Of a DNA stretch of 64,000 bases, positions 63,926 through 64,000 are shown piece by piece. Each line of letters opens with the position of its first letter. Within the stretch, counting starts at the first letter, position 1. This DNA is from an uncultured Bacilli bacterium (GTDB lineage Bacteria > Bacillota_I > Bacilli_A > RF39 > UBA660): NCBI GenBank assembly GCA_947629935.1, contig CANRFQ010000002.1, forward strand, positions 39,787 through 103,786, read 5' to 3'. The notes under the pieces were generated by a model. It was not told the DNA's origin. It searched no databases and saw only the letters and a program-made list of their open reading frames with translations. The translations under genes and the position numbers were made by a program.

Positions 63926-64000
63926 GAGTCTGTAAATAAAATTGTGTAAATAAGAAATCTTTCCATGATAAAATAAAAGAAATGGAGAGATTTTTAATAT
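63926..64000 (+). mobile_element. Left end of an IS256-family insertion sequence (partial)
   Basis: The last 75 bases carry a left inverted-repeat-like segment GAGTCTGTAAATAAAATTGT followed by GTAAA, then a ribosome-like GGAGAG 8–10 bases before the window end where the transposase start codon is expected. IS256 members have similar ends (GTCCGTATAATTGTGTAAA type). The transposase itself is outside the window. Confidence 0.6.

Overview
The window comes from a very AT-rich, low-GC Gram-positive bacterium. TGA works as a stop codon and Trp is TGG, so this is not the mycoplasma code. Gene content is Bacilli-like: rpoD–dnaG–trmK, rnc–smc, LysR and GntR/YtrA regulators, MscL, YjcZ and DUF4044 micro-proteins. 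Genes are short, start sites usually have AGGAGG/GGTGA-type ribosome sites, and many adjacent genes overlap by 1–4 nt. This suits an uncultured gut Bacilli/Mollicutes-related lineage (RF39-like), but that placement is inference.

Layout. From 1 to 10 kb: a cut cell-wall hydrolase, a HerA-type ATPase, a strong 6S RNA candidate just upstream of tcdA, gpsA–rarA, xerD, and membrane regulators. From 10 to 33 kb: mostly housekeeping (ZIP transporter, mnmA, HD/ppGpp-hydrolase-like gene, mscL, the dnaG–sigA–trmK block, uvrC). Among these sit a degenerate two-gene RnfC/RnfD module with a radical-SAM gene, and a repeat gene built of nine 87-bp units carrying a frameshift. From 33 to 47 kb: ftsW, a NlpC/P60-like protein, def, smc, rnc, yidD, a ZnuA-like lipoprotein without its metal ligands, four tRNA genes (Ser, Lys, Ile, Glu), an M29 aminopeptidase and a LytTR response regulator.

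From 47 kb to the end the DNA looks accessory. It holds a holin, an unusual sigma-factor-like protein with eight tandem helix-turn-helix-like repeats, several long orphan proteins, and a PHP phosphoesterase. It also holds a translationally coupled operon in which three of four genes are frameshifted (Ppx/GppA-like, helical protein, DUF600-like immunity protein, then an intact HExxH protein). Next come an XRE regulator, a YtrA-type GntR/ABC operon, a TetR-controlled membrane module with two matching operators, a flavodoxin, integrase remnants, and the left end of an IS256-family element.

The most novel candidates are the multi-repeat sigma factor (47833–50076), the RnfC/RnfD pair lacking its cofactor loop (25414–27431), the 87-bp repeat gene (28071–29709) and the decayed coupled operon (55280–58325). 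All protein calls rest on motif reading by eye. No searches or structure predictions were run.
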